DNA of 64,000 bases from Macrocystis pyrifera (GCA_031763025.1 JASSKH010000003.1:4392718-4456717); one strand, 5' to 3'; counted from the stretch's first letter, positions 10,975 through 22,519 are shown. Translations and numbers: made by a program. Notes: a model not told the origin generated them from the letters alone.

Positions 10975-11545
10975 GCGGTTCATCACGCTGACGTGTTCCT
11001 GGTCAAGGTGCTGGAGGAAATGGTGGCAGCCACCGAGGTAATCGTAACAGGGGTGGTCACGGTGGTGGCCGGGCAGGCATGGGCACCCAAGAGAGGGCAT
11101 CTGCATCGAGTCAGGGGCAGCCGTTCAACGGTAGCAACGGGGTTTTCTTCCAACAGTCCCGGCTTTTGGTGATTTGTTATAGGTGTAATCATCCTGGACA
11201 CGGACACATCGAGTGCACGGCCATTATCACCATAAATCCCAGCAGTACTGTTGGGCAGGGCCATACTGCCATACTGCTATCATCACACCGCCACCTCTGC
11301 CGCCGAGCTCTGCTGGTCCGTCTACCTCTACGTTGACCACGGTGCCGACGTACTCATTTTCTCCCTCCGGTCGACACTAGCGTCCCCAACAATTTATGGC
11401 ATGTTTGGTGCCGTCGGGTAGATATGGATTGACGAGACAATTCTATTTTTTCTCGCACTCACGAGGGCCTCGCAGTATGGATCAGCGACAGTGGTAGTAG
11501 CTCGTGCATGACTGCTGATTGTACCGGCATGTGTGACTGCGTTCC
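10975..11545 (+). pseudogene. gag-protease scrap of another copia element
   Basis: A Gly/Arg-rich segment (about 11000-11090) is followed by a CX2CX4HX4C zinc knuckle, CYRCNHPGHGHIEC, at 11175-11216. Some 270 bp further on, VWISDSGSSSCMT with the protease catalytic Asp codon at 11487-11489 marks the start of a copia aspartic protease. Stops and shifts separate the two, and no integrase, RT or RNase H follows. It is a 5' fragment of a copia-like polyprotein distinct from the two larger copia copies. Confidence 0.65.
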
Positions 11546-12097
11546 TCGCCCAGCACGCTTTATTCCCACGGTAGGTGCATCCTGCTGAGCAGGTGCAAAA
11601 CGAATGTTACACACTTCAGTCCCGAAAAAGTGAGTCAAAGCTAAACATATCTTACAACAAGAACTGTAGATACCAGTCACCACAATACTTGTAATTGTTA
11701 CGTCGACCGACGGCATGCCGAGCAACATGTGGACCAGATCGCGGAAAAAAAAAAAATCTCCGGTGCATAGATTCAGTTTCGCAACCACAACGATAAGTCA
11801 CGACAGTACACACGCGCAAGTGATAGTTCATTTCGAGTAACCCGACAATGGGATGTAGTGTTCTGAACGCACCCCGAAATCCCCAAATGCAAAGCACCAC
11901 ACAATGTATTATATAGCGTTGAACATTAACGTAGACAAAATTAACGGGGTAGGCGATAAGCAGCGAGGGGGTTTTGTCGAAAGCCTGCCATAGTTGTATC
12001 TCAATATACAGGCAACCAGTAAATTCTGGGCTCGATCTCAAATTAAAAAGCGCGCCTGAGGCACGATCTGATTGCACTCACATGCGGTGCGCACTCT
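11546..12097. other. unassigned DNA
   Basis: Beyond the protease scrap no motif is readable. A run of 12 A at about 11744-11755 is the only simple-sequence feature. Confidence 0.35.
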
Positions 12098-12510
12098 GTT
12101 ATGGAATTGTTGGCACATGTCCTTGTACTCGTCAATGTTCAGAAGCATTGCTTCTTCGTAGATCGATCGTAGATCTCTATGTATCGAATCGTATGTAACG
12201 TATGTATGCGGAGGAATAACTGCCGTAGGATTCTCTGCTTGCCGGATCGCGTATCTCACTCTCCATGTGTGGATCTTTCTGGATCGTCATGGTACTTTAG
12301 CTGTCCTAGTCGTCTCTGGAAGCTACCGTCGTCTGTACTCTTGCATACTCTGGATTATATCAGTGTGTGTTGGCCACATAAGCGCCGTGTGTAACTCTTC
12401 ACGTCATCTTCTATACCGCGGATACCCACTCGCACAGTGTCTCTACCTCGAAACGTCGAAGGCACAGCAACTGTCGGCAGCGCCAGGGTATACTACAAAT
12501 ATCCACAATA
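12098..12510. repeat. left arm of a 415-bp inverted repeat pair
   Basis: This block matches, in reverse complement, 20268-20683. It runs from gttatggaattgttggcac to tactacaaatatccacaata. Similarity stops sharply at both ends of both arms. The arms bracket the minisatellite and the second copia element. They may be diverged LTRs of one family inserted in opposite orientation, but no clear TG...CA ends were found. Confidence 0.8.
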
Positions 12511-12967
12511 GGTTTATGAGCCTCGAGCGTGGCGAGTGGATAGTCTCGGTGATCGCGGCTGTCTGTCGTTGAGCGCTATTGACGTGCGCACACATACATC
12601 TACATATCTTCCTCGGGGGGGAACTTCGTGCTGGAGTGGGCTCTCTGCCGGAGGTCTACACTGAGTCAACCCGCTTGCTCCTAGGATCCGGACTGAACAC
12701 CTAGGTTCACGGCTGCACATTCGGTACCATACCGCTGTGTGTACTGCATTCGGGGGCATAGTTCCTAGGCGTTGATATTCATCGGCGGATAGAGTTGTGC
12801 AAACTTTGATTGCTGATTCCACGTGCAGAGTACCTCGGTGTTCCACGTGTGTGCAACTGATTTCGAAATCACCTGCGCGTAGTTTTCGTGAGGTGAAGTC
12901 TGTCCAAGATATCTTCAACGTGCTCAGTGCTGTCTTAGTAGCGTGCGTAGAGTGAGGATCTGACTGG
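12511..12967. other. unassigned DNA between inverted repeat and minisatellite
   Basis: A minus-strand ORF (12514-12918, 134 codons) is open but shows no recognisable domain and no start or splice support. I do not call it a gene. Confidence 0.3.
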
Positions 12968-13241
12968 GCCTGTTAGCATCCGTGCTGAAGCCACAAGTCT
13001 GTACTGAAAGACGTGTAGCAAGGCCTGTTAGCATCCGTGCTGCAGCCACAAGTCTGGACTGAAATACGTGTAGCGAGGCCTGTTAGCATCCGTGTTGCAG
13101 CCACGAGTCTGCACTGAAAGACGTGCAGAAAGACTATTAGCATCCGTGCTACAGCCACAAGTCTGCACTAAAAGACGTGTAGCAAGGCCTGTTAGCATCC
13201 GTGCTGCGGCCACAAGTCTACACTGCAAGACGTGTAGCAAG
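12968..13241. repeat. 55-bp minisatellite, five units
   Basis: Units beginning gcctgttagcatccgtgctg start at 12968, 13023, 13078, 13132 (variant gactattag) and 13187, giving periods of 55, 55, 54 and 55 bp. The core cagccacaagtct recurs in each. The minus-strand ORFs with repeating CRLVAAARMLTGLA units are its translation shadow. It lies a few hundred bp upstream of the second copia gag and could be part of that element's leader. Confidence 0.9.
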
Positions 13242-13586
13242 TCTGAGCAGTACATCAGACCCGTGTGCCTGCAGAACATGGCCTGAGTTGGTTACTCCGA
13301 CGCCACAACACCGCAGATTCGCAACCTCCGGTAGGTTGGAACTGTGCCCCCGCGGAGCACAGGAGTCTGGGCAGACATTGGACAGTGTCCGACGGGCGTG
13401 GCTTGGGAGCTGCAATAAAAAATACGTGAGTCTACATCCGTGTAGCAATATAAACATCTTCCTGCGCTGCTTGCGCACCGAATCGTCTATACGTAATCGG
13501 GGCGCTAAAAGCGTTCGCAAGCCTACGCGTTCTACGCGTAGCACCGGGGCGTCGTGTCCTGCGGTCGCGTGAAAACTCGGGTAGAG
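13242..13586. other. probable 5' leader of copia 2
   Basis: No coding feature. The sequence precedes the gag start directly. Comparison with the DNA after 18562 gave no LTR match. Confidence 0.35.
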
Positions 13587-14633
13587 ATGACGGAATCGAA
13601 TACTTCTGGGCTCAACCGAGCGTTGGAAGCCGTCGGTAGATGCGATAGACAGGCCAACTACCCCGAGTGGAAAGACAAGATGCGTCAGGTTATTGCTCTT
13701 TTCGCGCCGGAGCTCCTCGCCGTGCTCGACGTGGTACCTTGACTCACAGCCGCTGGGCTCAACTCTGCGGACGTCGCTGCCTGGCAGAAGCCATACACCC
13801 GCCCCTACTCGTTGCTCTCTTTCTCAACCGCCGGGTCAGCGTATATTACCGTGAAGGCTCACCAGGACAACACTCTCGGTTCCGTAGGCGATGGGGCGGC
13901 GGCATGGAAGGCACTGAAAGACCGCTTCGCCGGCAACACCAAGGAAGCTCAGAGTGCGTTGCAGGAGCAGCCCAACGGCCAGAAAATGAATACAGGTGCA
14001 GATCCCACTGATTCCATCGCCACCATGGAAGACCTTCGGCTCCGTCTGAAGGACACAGGGGAGGAGATTTCCGACGAATCCTACACGGACTTTGTTCTTC
14101 ATGCCCTCACGTCGGAGTGCCAGTTCGTCAAGGATAAAAACTATGAGCTGGGAGACGCTTTCAACTACGAGCTGCTCGCGCGAACTGCTACCAATTACTA
14201 CATACCCAGTAGTCGGGAAGCCGTTGGCACCGCCGGGTTCGGGGCGTGGAGCAGGGATGGCGACGAGTGCGTGTAAAACGGATCAATGCCATCAATGCAG
14301 GACTTACGATCACTTCAAGCGCGACTGCCCTGAGCTGGCGAAGAAGAGTCGTCCCAAACGGGGAAAGAAGAAGGGAAAGAACACAGGCGGCGACCCTTCA
14401 CCCAAGTGGTGTTCTTACCACAAGATCCACAACCAAAGCGACGAGGAGCGCCACAAGCAGAAAGAGCCCCAGAAAGAGCTCCAGGACAAACAGAAAGAGC
14501 TCCAGGCCCTGACTGCACACTTGTCGCTTATCAAACTACTTTCTGACCCAGCACGCTTCGCCAACATCGGAAGTGCTCACCTGGCGCAACCAAGTCAACC
14601 CGAGTCAAGTACGTTCGGTTCTCCTTTAGCGCA
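13587..14633 (+). pseudogene. copia 2 gag
   Basis: The frame opens at ATG 13587 (MTESNTSGLNRALEAVG) and reads a UBN2-type copia Gag, including YPEWKDKMRQVIALFAPELL. A TGA at 13740-13742 interrupts it and the same frame resumes directly (LTAAGLNSADVAAWQKPYT) to 14276. A frameshift between about 14240 and 14276 then moves to frame 1, which holds the zinc knuckle CHQCRTYDHFKRDC at 14287-14328 and a Lys-rich tail with a KELQxKQKELQ coiled-coil-like repeat near 14460-14515. Gag normally forms the particle and binds element RNA. Confidence 0.8.
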
Positions 14634-15182
14634 ATGGGTGATTTTCTAGCTGAGGTGGCCGCGTCGTCTTCCACTTCTGGGATGCCTACAGCAGACTCTG
14701 CCGTCGAATCTGCGGCAGCTGTGTCTACCTCGATGGAGACGCCCAAACACGACCGCCTTTTACCTCACGGGGGTTTTGGTGCGTTCATCGTGTCTTCTGC
14801 AGACAGATCGACTGCAAACCTCTGCTCAGACGGATCGTTTATCAGGATGCTGGTGGATAGCGGAGCGAGCGACCACTATGTCGACCCGAGTCTTACTCCC
14901 GGGCTGCGGGCCTCAATGAGCGACTTCGAAGTTCTACAGGTTCCTCACACGATCGTCCCCGCTGGCCAGTATCTTCTGAAAGGCGCTGCGACGGGCACTG
15001 TTCATGGCACCGTTGCCGACGACGGTGGCAACAAGCGTCATATCTCCTTTCGCGTGGTTGAGGTACCAGGACTGGGCACTAACCTGTTCTCCGTCACCAT
15101 GGCAATGCTGAAAGGAGTCGCTACGTTGTTTCACCAAGCCAATCCCCGGTTGGAGAAAGGCGGCGGACGCGTTCTACAATAG
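14634..15182 (+). pseudogene. copia 2 aspartic protease
   Basis: Frame 0 encodes a Ser/Ala-rich linker followed by the pepsin-like retrotransposon protease. The catalytic motif LVDSGASDHYVDP is intact, with the Asp codon at 14856-14858. The flap and C-terminal region (VEVPGLGTNLFSVTMAM) fits the family. The frame ends in TAG at 15180-15182, where an intact element would continue into the pre-integrase domain. Confidence 0.8.
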
Positions 15183-15609
15183 AGGTAGCACATTTCCGCT
15201 CAAAGGTATTCTTAATGACGGGGTTCCTTACCTCAAAATCGTTGGAATACCAACCTTTTTTCGAAACATGACCCTTCCGTATACTTGGTCCTTGGGATTA
15301 TTCATCGGGATGCAATGTGAGTTTTGCTGAAGTCAGTTTTCAGGTGAGGTATGGAGCTCTTCAAGTGAGGAGCCTCAGAAAAAAAAAGGGTGGACCTCTA
15401 TCGTAGAACGCCTCGGCGTCGTTCTGCCGATGCAACAATTGGGAACTGACGAAACGAACAGCAAGTGCTGTGTTCCATCCATGCGAATCTTGGGGACGGT
15501 GTTGGCGGCGGTATGGAATTTGGCGACAACTCCGACGGTCTTGCTTTGAAGGTCGAGTCCACCGATCTGTAGCACCGGCACATGAGACACATCAATCGAA
15601 AAAAAAAGC
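15183..15609 (+). pseudogene. copia 2 decayed pre-integrase segment
   Basis: Remnants of the GAG-pre-integrase/HHCC zinc-finger segment can be read across frames. Near 15561-15596 the sequence encodes a TDL-stop-HRHMRHIN pattern in which the expected Trp codon is TAG, followed by an A-run at 15599-15607 where the frame slips into the integrase. Upstream, 15183-15540 has stops in all three frames. Confidence 0.5.
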
Positions 15610-16524
15610 TTGGACGTCCTGAGGAAACTGCCGGACAATGGTGTCAATTACAATGGGGACATGCAGGCCTGTGGTGTTTGTTCTGTCGGCAAGGGTAAGC
15701 AACTAGCTCATCCAAAGAAAGCGACGTACGACGTACGGCATCCTTTCCAGCTAGTCACCGTTGACACCATGGGGCCCATCACCCCTCAAGCTCTGCGCGG
15801 TTTCAAATACGCCACTAAGTCCGTCGATCAGCAAACGAAGTGGAACGAGATCTTCGTCATCAATGAGAAGCCGCAAATGGTCGACTCTCTCGAGTTGTAC
15901 AACAAGGCCCTCGTGATTACTACTGGATATCGCCTGGTCCGTGTCAAGGCGGACAAGGGCACGGAGTTCACGGCGACGGTTTTTCGCAAGTACTGTCTCG
16001 ACATTGGCGTAAAATTAGAACTTGCTGATACCAACACCCCTCAGCAGATCGGAGCGAACGAGCCGGCAGGCAGAACGCTTGCCGGCATCGTACGCTGTTT
16101 GATTGCCGATTCGGGACTACCGAAGTTCCTCTGGGGAGAGTTGATGCAGACGGCAGTATACCTGATCAACCGGGCTCCACACGCGGCACTGAACAATGGG
16201 ACCCCATACACGGCACTCTACGGCAAAGATGCTTACCTCGAACACCTTCGGACGAACAGGGCTAGCGCGTTCGTGCATGTGGAGACCCATACCAAGAAAC
16301 TCGTCGGGAACAGCATGGACAGCAAGTGCATTCGGGTCTACAACCCAGAGACCAGACGTGTGCGGGAGGATCGAAATGTGATCTTTGTTGAGACGCCTTC
16401 TGTCTTGCCTCGTCCGGATGTTGGTGTGAGGGAGAGTTCACGTATGACGACTACGACGACATGGTGCGAGATGTGCGAAACTACACTTTCAACCAAGACA
16501 TCAGTTCGCCTTTCCCCAACCTAG
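15610..16524 (+). CDS. copia 2 integrase, DD35E intact
   Basis: One frame of 304 codons holds the CX2C half of the integrase zinc finger (ACGVC at residues 20-24) and the rve catalytic core. The acidic triad is present at D52 (VTVDTMGPI), D115 (RVKADKGTEF) and E151 (GANEPAGRTL). The last two are separated by exactly 35 residues, the canonical DD35E spacing. The end of the core, VYLINRAPHAALNNGTPY, is typical of copia. Integrase inserts element cDNA into the host genome. This segment would be made only as part of the Gag-Pol polyprotein, so the first codon given is the first Met and not a true start. The flanking segments are broken, so expression is doubtful. Confidence 0.85.
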   Translation: MDVLRKLPDNGVNYNGDMQACGVCSVGKGKQLAHPKKATYDVRHPFQLVTVDTMGPITPQALRGFKYATKSVDQQTKWNEIFVINEKPQMVDSLELYNKALVITTGYRLVRVKADKGTEFTATVFRKYCLDIGVKLELADTNTPQQIGANEPAGRTLAGIVRCLIADSGLPKFLWGELMQTAVYLINRAPHAALNNGTPYTALYGKDAYLEHLRTNRASAFVHVETHTKKLVGNSMDSKCIRVYNPETRRVREDRNVIFVETPSVLPRPDVGVRESSRMTTTTTWCEMCETTLSTKTSVRLSPT

Positions 16525-16963
16525 CCGTTGCAGACCCGTCAGTCCATCAAACGACTCCACCTGATGACAGTCCATTGGATGCTGCACCAGGGGGGGGACG
16601 GCCCTGCTCCACCTTGGGGAGCCTTCAAGAGCTGGGTGAGGGTCCTCAGCCATCTGGGTCTCTACCATCTGGTGCTGTGCCATATGGTTCTACGCCATCT
16701 AGTCCTGCGCCGTCTGGTCCTGCGTCGCGTTGAATCTCTGCACGTGGTGGCTCTGCGTGTGGAGGATCTACGTCGCGGGGTGGAGGCGGTTCGCGAGCGT
16801 GTTCTACGCCAACGCAACCTGTTTTACCAGAGCGGTGACAAGCGCACCTAACGCCAAGACTCTCAGCGAGCTGAGACGCCTAGCATACGTGAGGCGTCTA
16901 GCACACGCACCAAACACGAAGGGGGGGTGTCCGGACGTCGCCCACAAGGACGATTCCAACAGA
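16525..16963 (+). pseudogene. copia 2 integrase-RT linker
   Basis: A Pro/Ser/Gly-rich hydrophilic linker is readable in frame 0 to 16733, with a short repeated SGPLxPSG-like pattern. A shift leads into the frame-2 RT ORF. No domain is expected here in copia elements. Confidence 0.5.
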
Positions 16964-17985
16964 GTCGTGGAGTATGCGTACGCCGTAAGAACCTTACGAC
17001 CGGGTGTTCCGAGGACGTTTCAGGAAGCGATGAAGATGCCCAATGCTGAACTGTGGCGTTCTGCTTTTAAGAAGGAGACCAAGTGCTTACAAGAACTCAG
17101 TGTCGACAAGCTGGCTCCACGCTCTACAGTCCTGCCAGGACACAGCGTTTACAAATCGAGGTGGGTAAAGCCCAACACGACCCACAAGGCGTGTCTGGTA
17201 GTTCAAGGCTGGAATTATATCCCAGGAACGGACTGCGGCAGCACATTCGCTCCAGTGGGCCGACTACAAAGTGTACGGGCGGTGCTTGCTATTGCTGTGC
17301 ATTTTGGCTGGGAAGTACAGCAGATGGAAGTGCAAACTGTTTTGTTTTACGCGGATATTGACGAGAAGCTGTTCGTGAAAGAGCCACCTGGTTTCGAGAC
17401 CCAAGACAAGGATGGAAGCCCCTTTCTGATGAAACTCGGGAAGAGCCTCAACGGGCTGGTGCAAAGCCCCAGGAATTGGTTTTTTACTATCGACCCCGTC
17501 CTGATTGAGATCGGATTTGTTCCGATGAAGCCCGACACCTTTGTGTACATCTACCATCCCAACGGAGTTACTATCATCTTCACCGTTTACGTGGACGATC
17601 ATCTCATCGTCGGTGCCAACATCGAAGTGATCGGGACTCTCAGGAAGAAGCTGATGGAGAGGTTCAAAATGAAAGACATGAGAGATGTATCGCTTGTGTT
17701 GGGGATGCAAGTTACGCGAAACCGTAAGAACGGTACGCTGACGATCAGCCAGGAGAACCACACTAAGTCGATCCTGGATCGGTTTGGCATGACGGACTTC
17801 AATTCCGCTAGTACTCTAGGCTACGATTCCGAGCTTTCCACGAAACAACCGGAAGATACGATCCTCAATGAAAAAGAGACCCAACGGTACCAGGCCACTA
17901 CCTGCTCGGTCGTGTATCTCGCTCAGATTATGGGTATAACATCATTTACGCAGCGGGTCAACTCGCTCGTGCTATGTCGACACCT
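16964..17985 (+). pseudogene. copia 2 reverse transcriptase, YVDD intact
   Basis: Within the frame-2 ORF (16730-18151) the RT begins around VVEYAYAVRTLRPG. Expected blocks follow: STFAPVGRLQSVRAVLAIA at about 17240, a MEVQTVLFYADIDEKL block where the usual DVxxAFL Asp is Glu, a SLNGLVQSPRNW block at about 17442, and the catalytic YVDD at 17588-17599 followed by HLIVGA. The C-terminal RFKMKDMRDVSLVLGMQVTR and TKSILDRFGM blocks are typical. Near 17975 the copia product shifts to frame 1. The protein would copy element RNA into cDNA. Confidence 0.85.
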
Positions 17986-18562
17986 GCGAAGGTACACCAG
18001 GGGGCGGCTAAGGATCTTCTGCGTTGTCTGGCTGGAACCACAGACTTCACCATCGTTTACAAGAAAGGAGGCTTCAAACTCAAAGCATTCTCGGACTCCA
18101 ACTGGGGCAACAACCCCAACAACGGCAAGTCAATTTCGTGTTACATCATGATGTCGTCCAGGGCTGCGGTGAGCTTCAAGTTAGGAGTTCAAAGCCTTAA
18201 CGCAATGTCCACGTTAGAGGCTGAGCCGGTTGTATCGGCTCTGGCCATTAAGGGAGCGGTGTTCTGCTCGAGCATGCTGACTGAGCTAGGGTTTGGTAAG
18301 GAGTTCAAACAAGTGCCGTTGAACATAGACAACACGGCTACACCTCATGTCATCGGAAAAAAAGGGAACCGGGCATTCAGTTCTAGTACAAACACATCGC
18401 GCTGAGATTCTTCTCCATCCGTCAGCTGGTCAAGGAAAACAATATCACCACCCCCACTACTACGTCTCCACGGAGGACAATCTGGCAGACATCGGGACGA
18501 AACATCTGAACAAGCATCGTATTCAACAGCTTCTGCACAAGATTAATAACTTAATCAATTAA
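17974..18562 (+). pseudogene. copia 2 RNase H, two frames
   Basis: Frame 1 carries FSDSNWGNNPNNGKS (first Asp), MSTLEAEPVVSALAIKGAV (where STxEAEY is usual) and LNIDNTATPHV (third Asp). A second frameshift near 18355-18375 moves to frame 2, which ends STEDNLADIGTKHLNKHR with a stop at 18560-18562, the characteristic copia polyprotein end. Both breaks are small indels rather than large losses. Confidence 0.8.
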
Positions 18563-18649
18563 TGTTATACGTTTTGAGTTGGTGAACCTGTTGCGTGTGT
18601 GAATCAGTTCCCTATCTCAAGCTGCTTGTACCGGCGGTTTCACAGAAAT

Positions 18650-18915
18650 GCATGGAATTTTACCATTCGTGGACTTCCACTATACTTACATGGAAACTTC
18701 CATTTAGAAAAGTCCATCTATTTTCAACAAAACTGTCACGTGCTTCCACTTCAGCTTCGATATACTTCTGTTTGACTTCCAATACTTGCATTTGACTTCC
18801 ATTTGGATGTCATTGGGAAGTTGAACTTTCATTTGGAACTCATTTGGAAGTCAAATGGGAGATTCGGGAGTTGGATTGAAACTTCCATTCTACTTCCTCC
18901 CATTTTCCAAGTAAT
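18650..18915. repeat. second TTCCA/TGGAA-rich patch
   Basis: Words such as acttccact, atggaaacttccattt, tttgacttccatttgg and tcatttggaagtcaaatggg recur with both polarities. Composition matches 9476-10450. It lies about 90 bp after the end of copia 2, so copia 2 and its surroundings sit between two patches of the same repeat. Confidence 0.55.
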
Positions 18916-20267
18916 GAGTAGGAGCAACGACAACACCAGTGCTGTCTAGCTTTCTGCTGCACGTACTGCTGGACAACAGTCACACCACGTCACCCCGTAC
19001 ATATGTAGGCGGTACTTCTTGACAGCGCGGTAATAGGTACGGCGAAACAAAACTTCAAGCACCAGCAGCAGTAACGAAGGCTGGGGCTTTGCTGCTGAAC
19101 TGGGGTTGCTGATGCACAGTAGTAGCTGTATCGCTTACAATAGCTGCCGGGGCTGCTGTTGCTGCTGAAAACGGTGTTTTCCTGTTCGTAAAACCGGAGG
19201 ACAGTCATCATGCCATCATGTGCTTGTAGACATCATCATAGATGGCAGGTAGGAGCACGTACCTTTACATGACGCCCGTTCCTCTCTCCGCTCGTGAAGA
19301 ACAAAGGCCGCCCGCCTGGGTCAGCAAAGGATGGTATCTGCAACGCCGTAGTGCCCGCCGGGAGCTTTTCAGTTGTGAACAATTCAGGTTTCAACAGTAG
19401 CGCACTCTTACAACAATAGCGCACTCCTATCGAGAAACGCAGATCATCGCGAAGAATGCCACCACGTTGAGGTGAGGTTGATTTAGGGCTCGGCAGATGG
19501 CGTAACGGAGTGGTTCGTTGATGACTCGTTGGATTTTGAGCTGTGTATCTCCGCAACAGATGCGATGCGTGTCAAATTAGGCTAGGAGGGTAGCTCTTGA
19601 TCGTGTCTCTATCCCACATAGTATGCCCTTCACCCTTCTGGTCGCCCGTAGCTACAAGTTGGCACAATGGCACCCACAAGTTCTCCACCCGCTTTCGTGC
19701 GATCTGCTGCTGTTGTTTCTTGCCACTACCGTGCGGTTGGGTGCAGTAGACAGAAATATCGCCACGCACGTCGAGCAGGCTCTCGCGCGCATCGCAGGGG
19801 TCAGAGTCGTCGCGGACAACATCGGTGAAGGCCATCTCTTATACTTCCAGGGGAGAGCGATGCTGAAAGTGGTACGAGAAAAGGTCCGTACGCCCTGCTC
19901 ATGTGATGGCCGTCTAGCTAGTACGTAGGCCATTTTCGATCATTTGGGCCAAGAATCGCCCCCCAGAGTACGAGTACAAGTGCATAGATGAGCAGAGCGC
20001 CTTGGCCCGCTAATAATTTTCTACTCTTGGGGGCAGGTATGCCGAGCAAGTGAGCCGAAGAGTATGTACCCGTTGTGCCGATGGACAACGAGAAGTAGTG
20101 CAAGCGTGATGTCTTCGCAAACACGGCGATCTGTTGGGTTGTACTATTAATACGTAGCATGCGTTCAGGCCAAAACGTTCTTTCCAACGTGTGGCTCGTG
20201 CTGAGGATGAGTTTCACAACGTCAAAGAACCTACCATAATCAGAGGCGACAATATTTCCATGGAGTG
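18916..20267. other. unassigned DNA
   Basis: No supported gene. A minus ORF at 19572-19835 (87 codons, starts MAFTDVVRDDSD) has ordinary amino-acid composition and might be an exon or ORF fragment. I recognise no family, and I saw no clear splice or start context. The rest contains short CTG/CAG-rich runs near 19060-19170. Confidence 0.3.
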
Positions 20268-20683
20268 TATTATGGATATTTGTAGTATACCCTGACACTG
20301 GTGACAGAGGCTGTATCTTCGACGTTGGTCGAGGCAGTGACACTGTGCGAGCAGGAAACCGCGGTAGAGAAGATGACGTGAAGAGTTACACACGGCGCTT
20401 ATGTGGCCAACACATACAGACATAATCCACAGAGTATGCAGGAGTACAGACGACGGCAGCTTCCAGAAATAACTAGGACAGCTACGATACCATGATTTTC
20501 CAGAGGGATCCACACATGGAGAGTGAAATACGCGATCCGGCAAGCAGAGAATCCTACGGCGGTAATTCCTCCGCATACATACGTTACATACGAACCGATA
20601 CGTCGAGATCTACGATCGATCTACGAAGAGCAATGCTACTGAACACTGACGAGTACAAGGACATGTGCCAACATTTCCATAAC
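20268..20683. repeat. right arm of the 415-bp inverted repeat pair
   Basis: This is the reverse complement of 12098-12510. The segment tattatggatatttgtag at its left matches the far end of the left arm, and the gacgagtacaaggacatgtg region at its right matches the start. Small indels and substitutions are spread throughout, so the arms are diverged and not a recent palindrome. Confidence 0.8.
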
Positions 20684-21224
20684 ACTCCCTCAATGAAATT
20701 TGCAGTGAATTGTGAAAACAAAACTGCAAGGTGATCGTAATTAGTCAAGCAAACCAAATCATTTGGTTGTCAACTACAGAAATACGTAGCAAGCGCTACG
20801 TGATACGTTCACACGTACAAACATTCATGCGCTTACGGTACTGCCATTCTTATTGCACAAACCAAGTTACCATTGCTTCCAGTCATACACGGCTTCTTTT
20901 TTTGCACCAGCGATGATGCAACAGATTCACATCTAACCCGCCAGGCAATAAAAACACCTCATAGCCCAACTCACGTTGTTGCAACATTCCGGGCGCCTTG
21001 CAGCTGCATTTGCCGCAAGGAAAACGGACTCGGCCGTTCAGGTCAAGGCCGTTGTCTGTGTCTCTTCATTGTCCAATGCCAAGAAATAATGCGTTTCCAC
21101 ACGAGGATAGTGGGTGCGTTGCGATGCGAAGCAAATTAAGCAATATTTCGGCGAATGCAGACCTGCCCCAGAATACCAGCGACTCGTCTTGCACGATGGG
21201 AATGAGGAGCGTGACAGACCTTCA
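20684..21224. other. unassigned DNA
   Basis: No supported feature before the (TAC)n array. Confidence 0.4.
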
Positions 21225-21660
<436 letters not shown>

Positions 21661-22099
21661 TGCTATTACTGCAGCTACCACTACCCTTCTAAATATGTTA
21701 ATGCCACTGCTTTCCTCTTGAAGTCTCTATCGTACTCATCTTGCATCTTCGTTTCAAACAATGACAGTCGTGAGTTCATCTCTCCGGTCGTACTTGTCTT
21801 TTTCTTCTCTCTTCATTTTCCTACATTATACTTTATTTTCCATCCGATTGATCTAGTTCGCCCTGTTATTTTCTCTCCTTCCAATTATGAAATAGGCGTA
21901 ACTCGCAGGTCCAGGGTCACGAAGCAGGCTCTTCTCCCTCCTCCCCACTCGGTTCTTGCTTCGCATTTTCATCACGAGAAGACTTCGGCTCTTTCTTCTC
22001 TCTTCGACTCGCATCGAATCGCCCCATATATATCCGCATGACCGACGGTCGAGTGAATCTGCGCTATCATTTTGCCAACATGCCGGCGGGGCGGGTGCA
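21661..22099. other. unassigned DNA
   Basis: T/C-rich sequence without a readable gene or repeat. Confidence 0.4.
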
Positions 22100-22430
22100 C
22101 TTTACTTCAGACGAAAAGAGGTCCTTGCTTTTCTTTCGAAATTTTCCAGGCCAATGTGATCGACGCAGGAACACAGATTTGGTGTTCTCGATATTTTATG
22201 TCTCCATTTCGTGGCTCAGATCTGGTGTCGAAAAGCGAGCACGCCCCCTCCTCCCCCCTCACCTTGCTTTTTCCTCCAAAGGTTTTCAGGCCAATGTGAT
22301 CAACGCAGGAAGCAAACGAGAGGAGCTGCACACATATTTCGTATTCTCTACATTTCATGTCTCCATTTCGTGGCTCAGATCTGGTGTCGAAAAGCGAGCA
22401 CGCCTCCCCCCTGCCCCCCCACTTCGGAAC
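22100..22430. repeat. imperfect tandem duplication of about 140-160 bp
   Basis: The words caggccaatgtgatc (22147 and 22287) and atgtctccatttcgtggctc (22198 and 22357) each occur twice in the same order. The offsets differ, 140 and 159 bp, so one unit carries an insertion. No coding content. The DNA from 22431 to 22519 up to the next element is unassigned. Confidence 0.8.
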
Positions 22431-22519
22431 TAGGCTACTGCCGCTACTACCTATTACCTTTTACGTTGGCAGTCAAAGACATACTACGAATCACGTATCT
22501 TTTACCTGTTACCTATTTA

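Larger units (their letters stand above)
13587..18562 (+). mobile_element. Ty1/copia retrotransposon 2, full domain order but frameshifted
   Basis: The copia order Gag, zinc knuckle, protease, integrase, RT, RNase H is complete over about 5.0 kb. It is broken by an in-frame TGA in gag, a frameshift before the zinc knuckle, decay in the pre-integrase segment and two frameshifts around RNase H. Catalytic residues of protease, integrase and RT are nevertheless retained, so the lesions look recent relative to copia 1. LTRs could not be identified on either side. Confidence 0.85.

Noticed and set aside
12968-13241. CRISPR-like array of regularly spaced repeats
   Set aside because: The whole 55-bp unit is repeated without unique spacers and the context is eukaryotic retroelement DNA.
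13028-13279. Minus-strand ORF with a repeating Cys/Leu/Ala motif
   Set aside because: Translation of the 55-bp minisatellite; no start, splice or domain support.
17264-17761. 165-codon minus-strand ORF
   Set aside because: Antisense of the copia 2 RT, whose plus-strand frame carries the YVDD motif.
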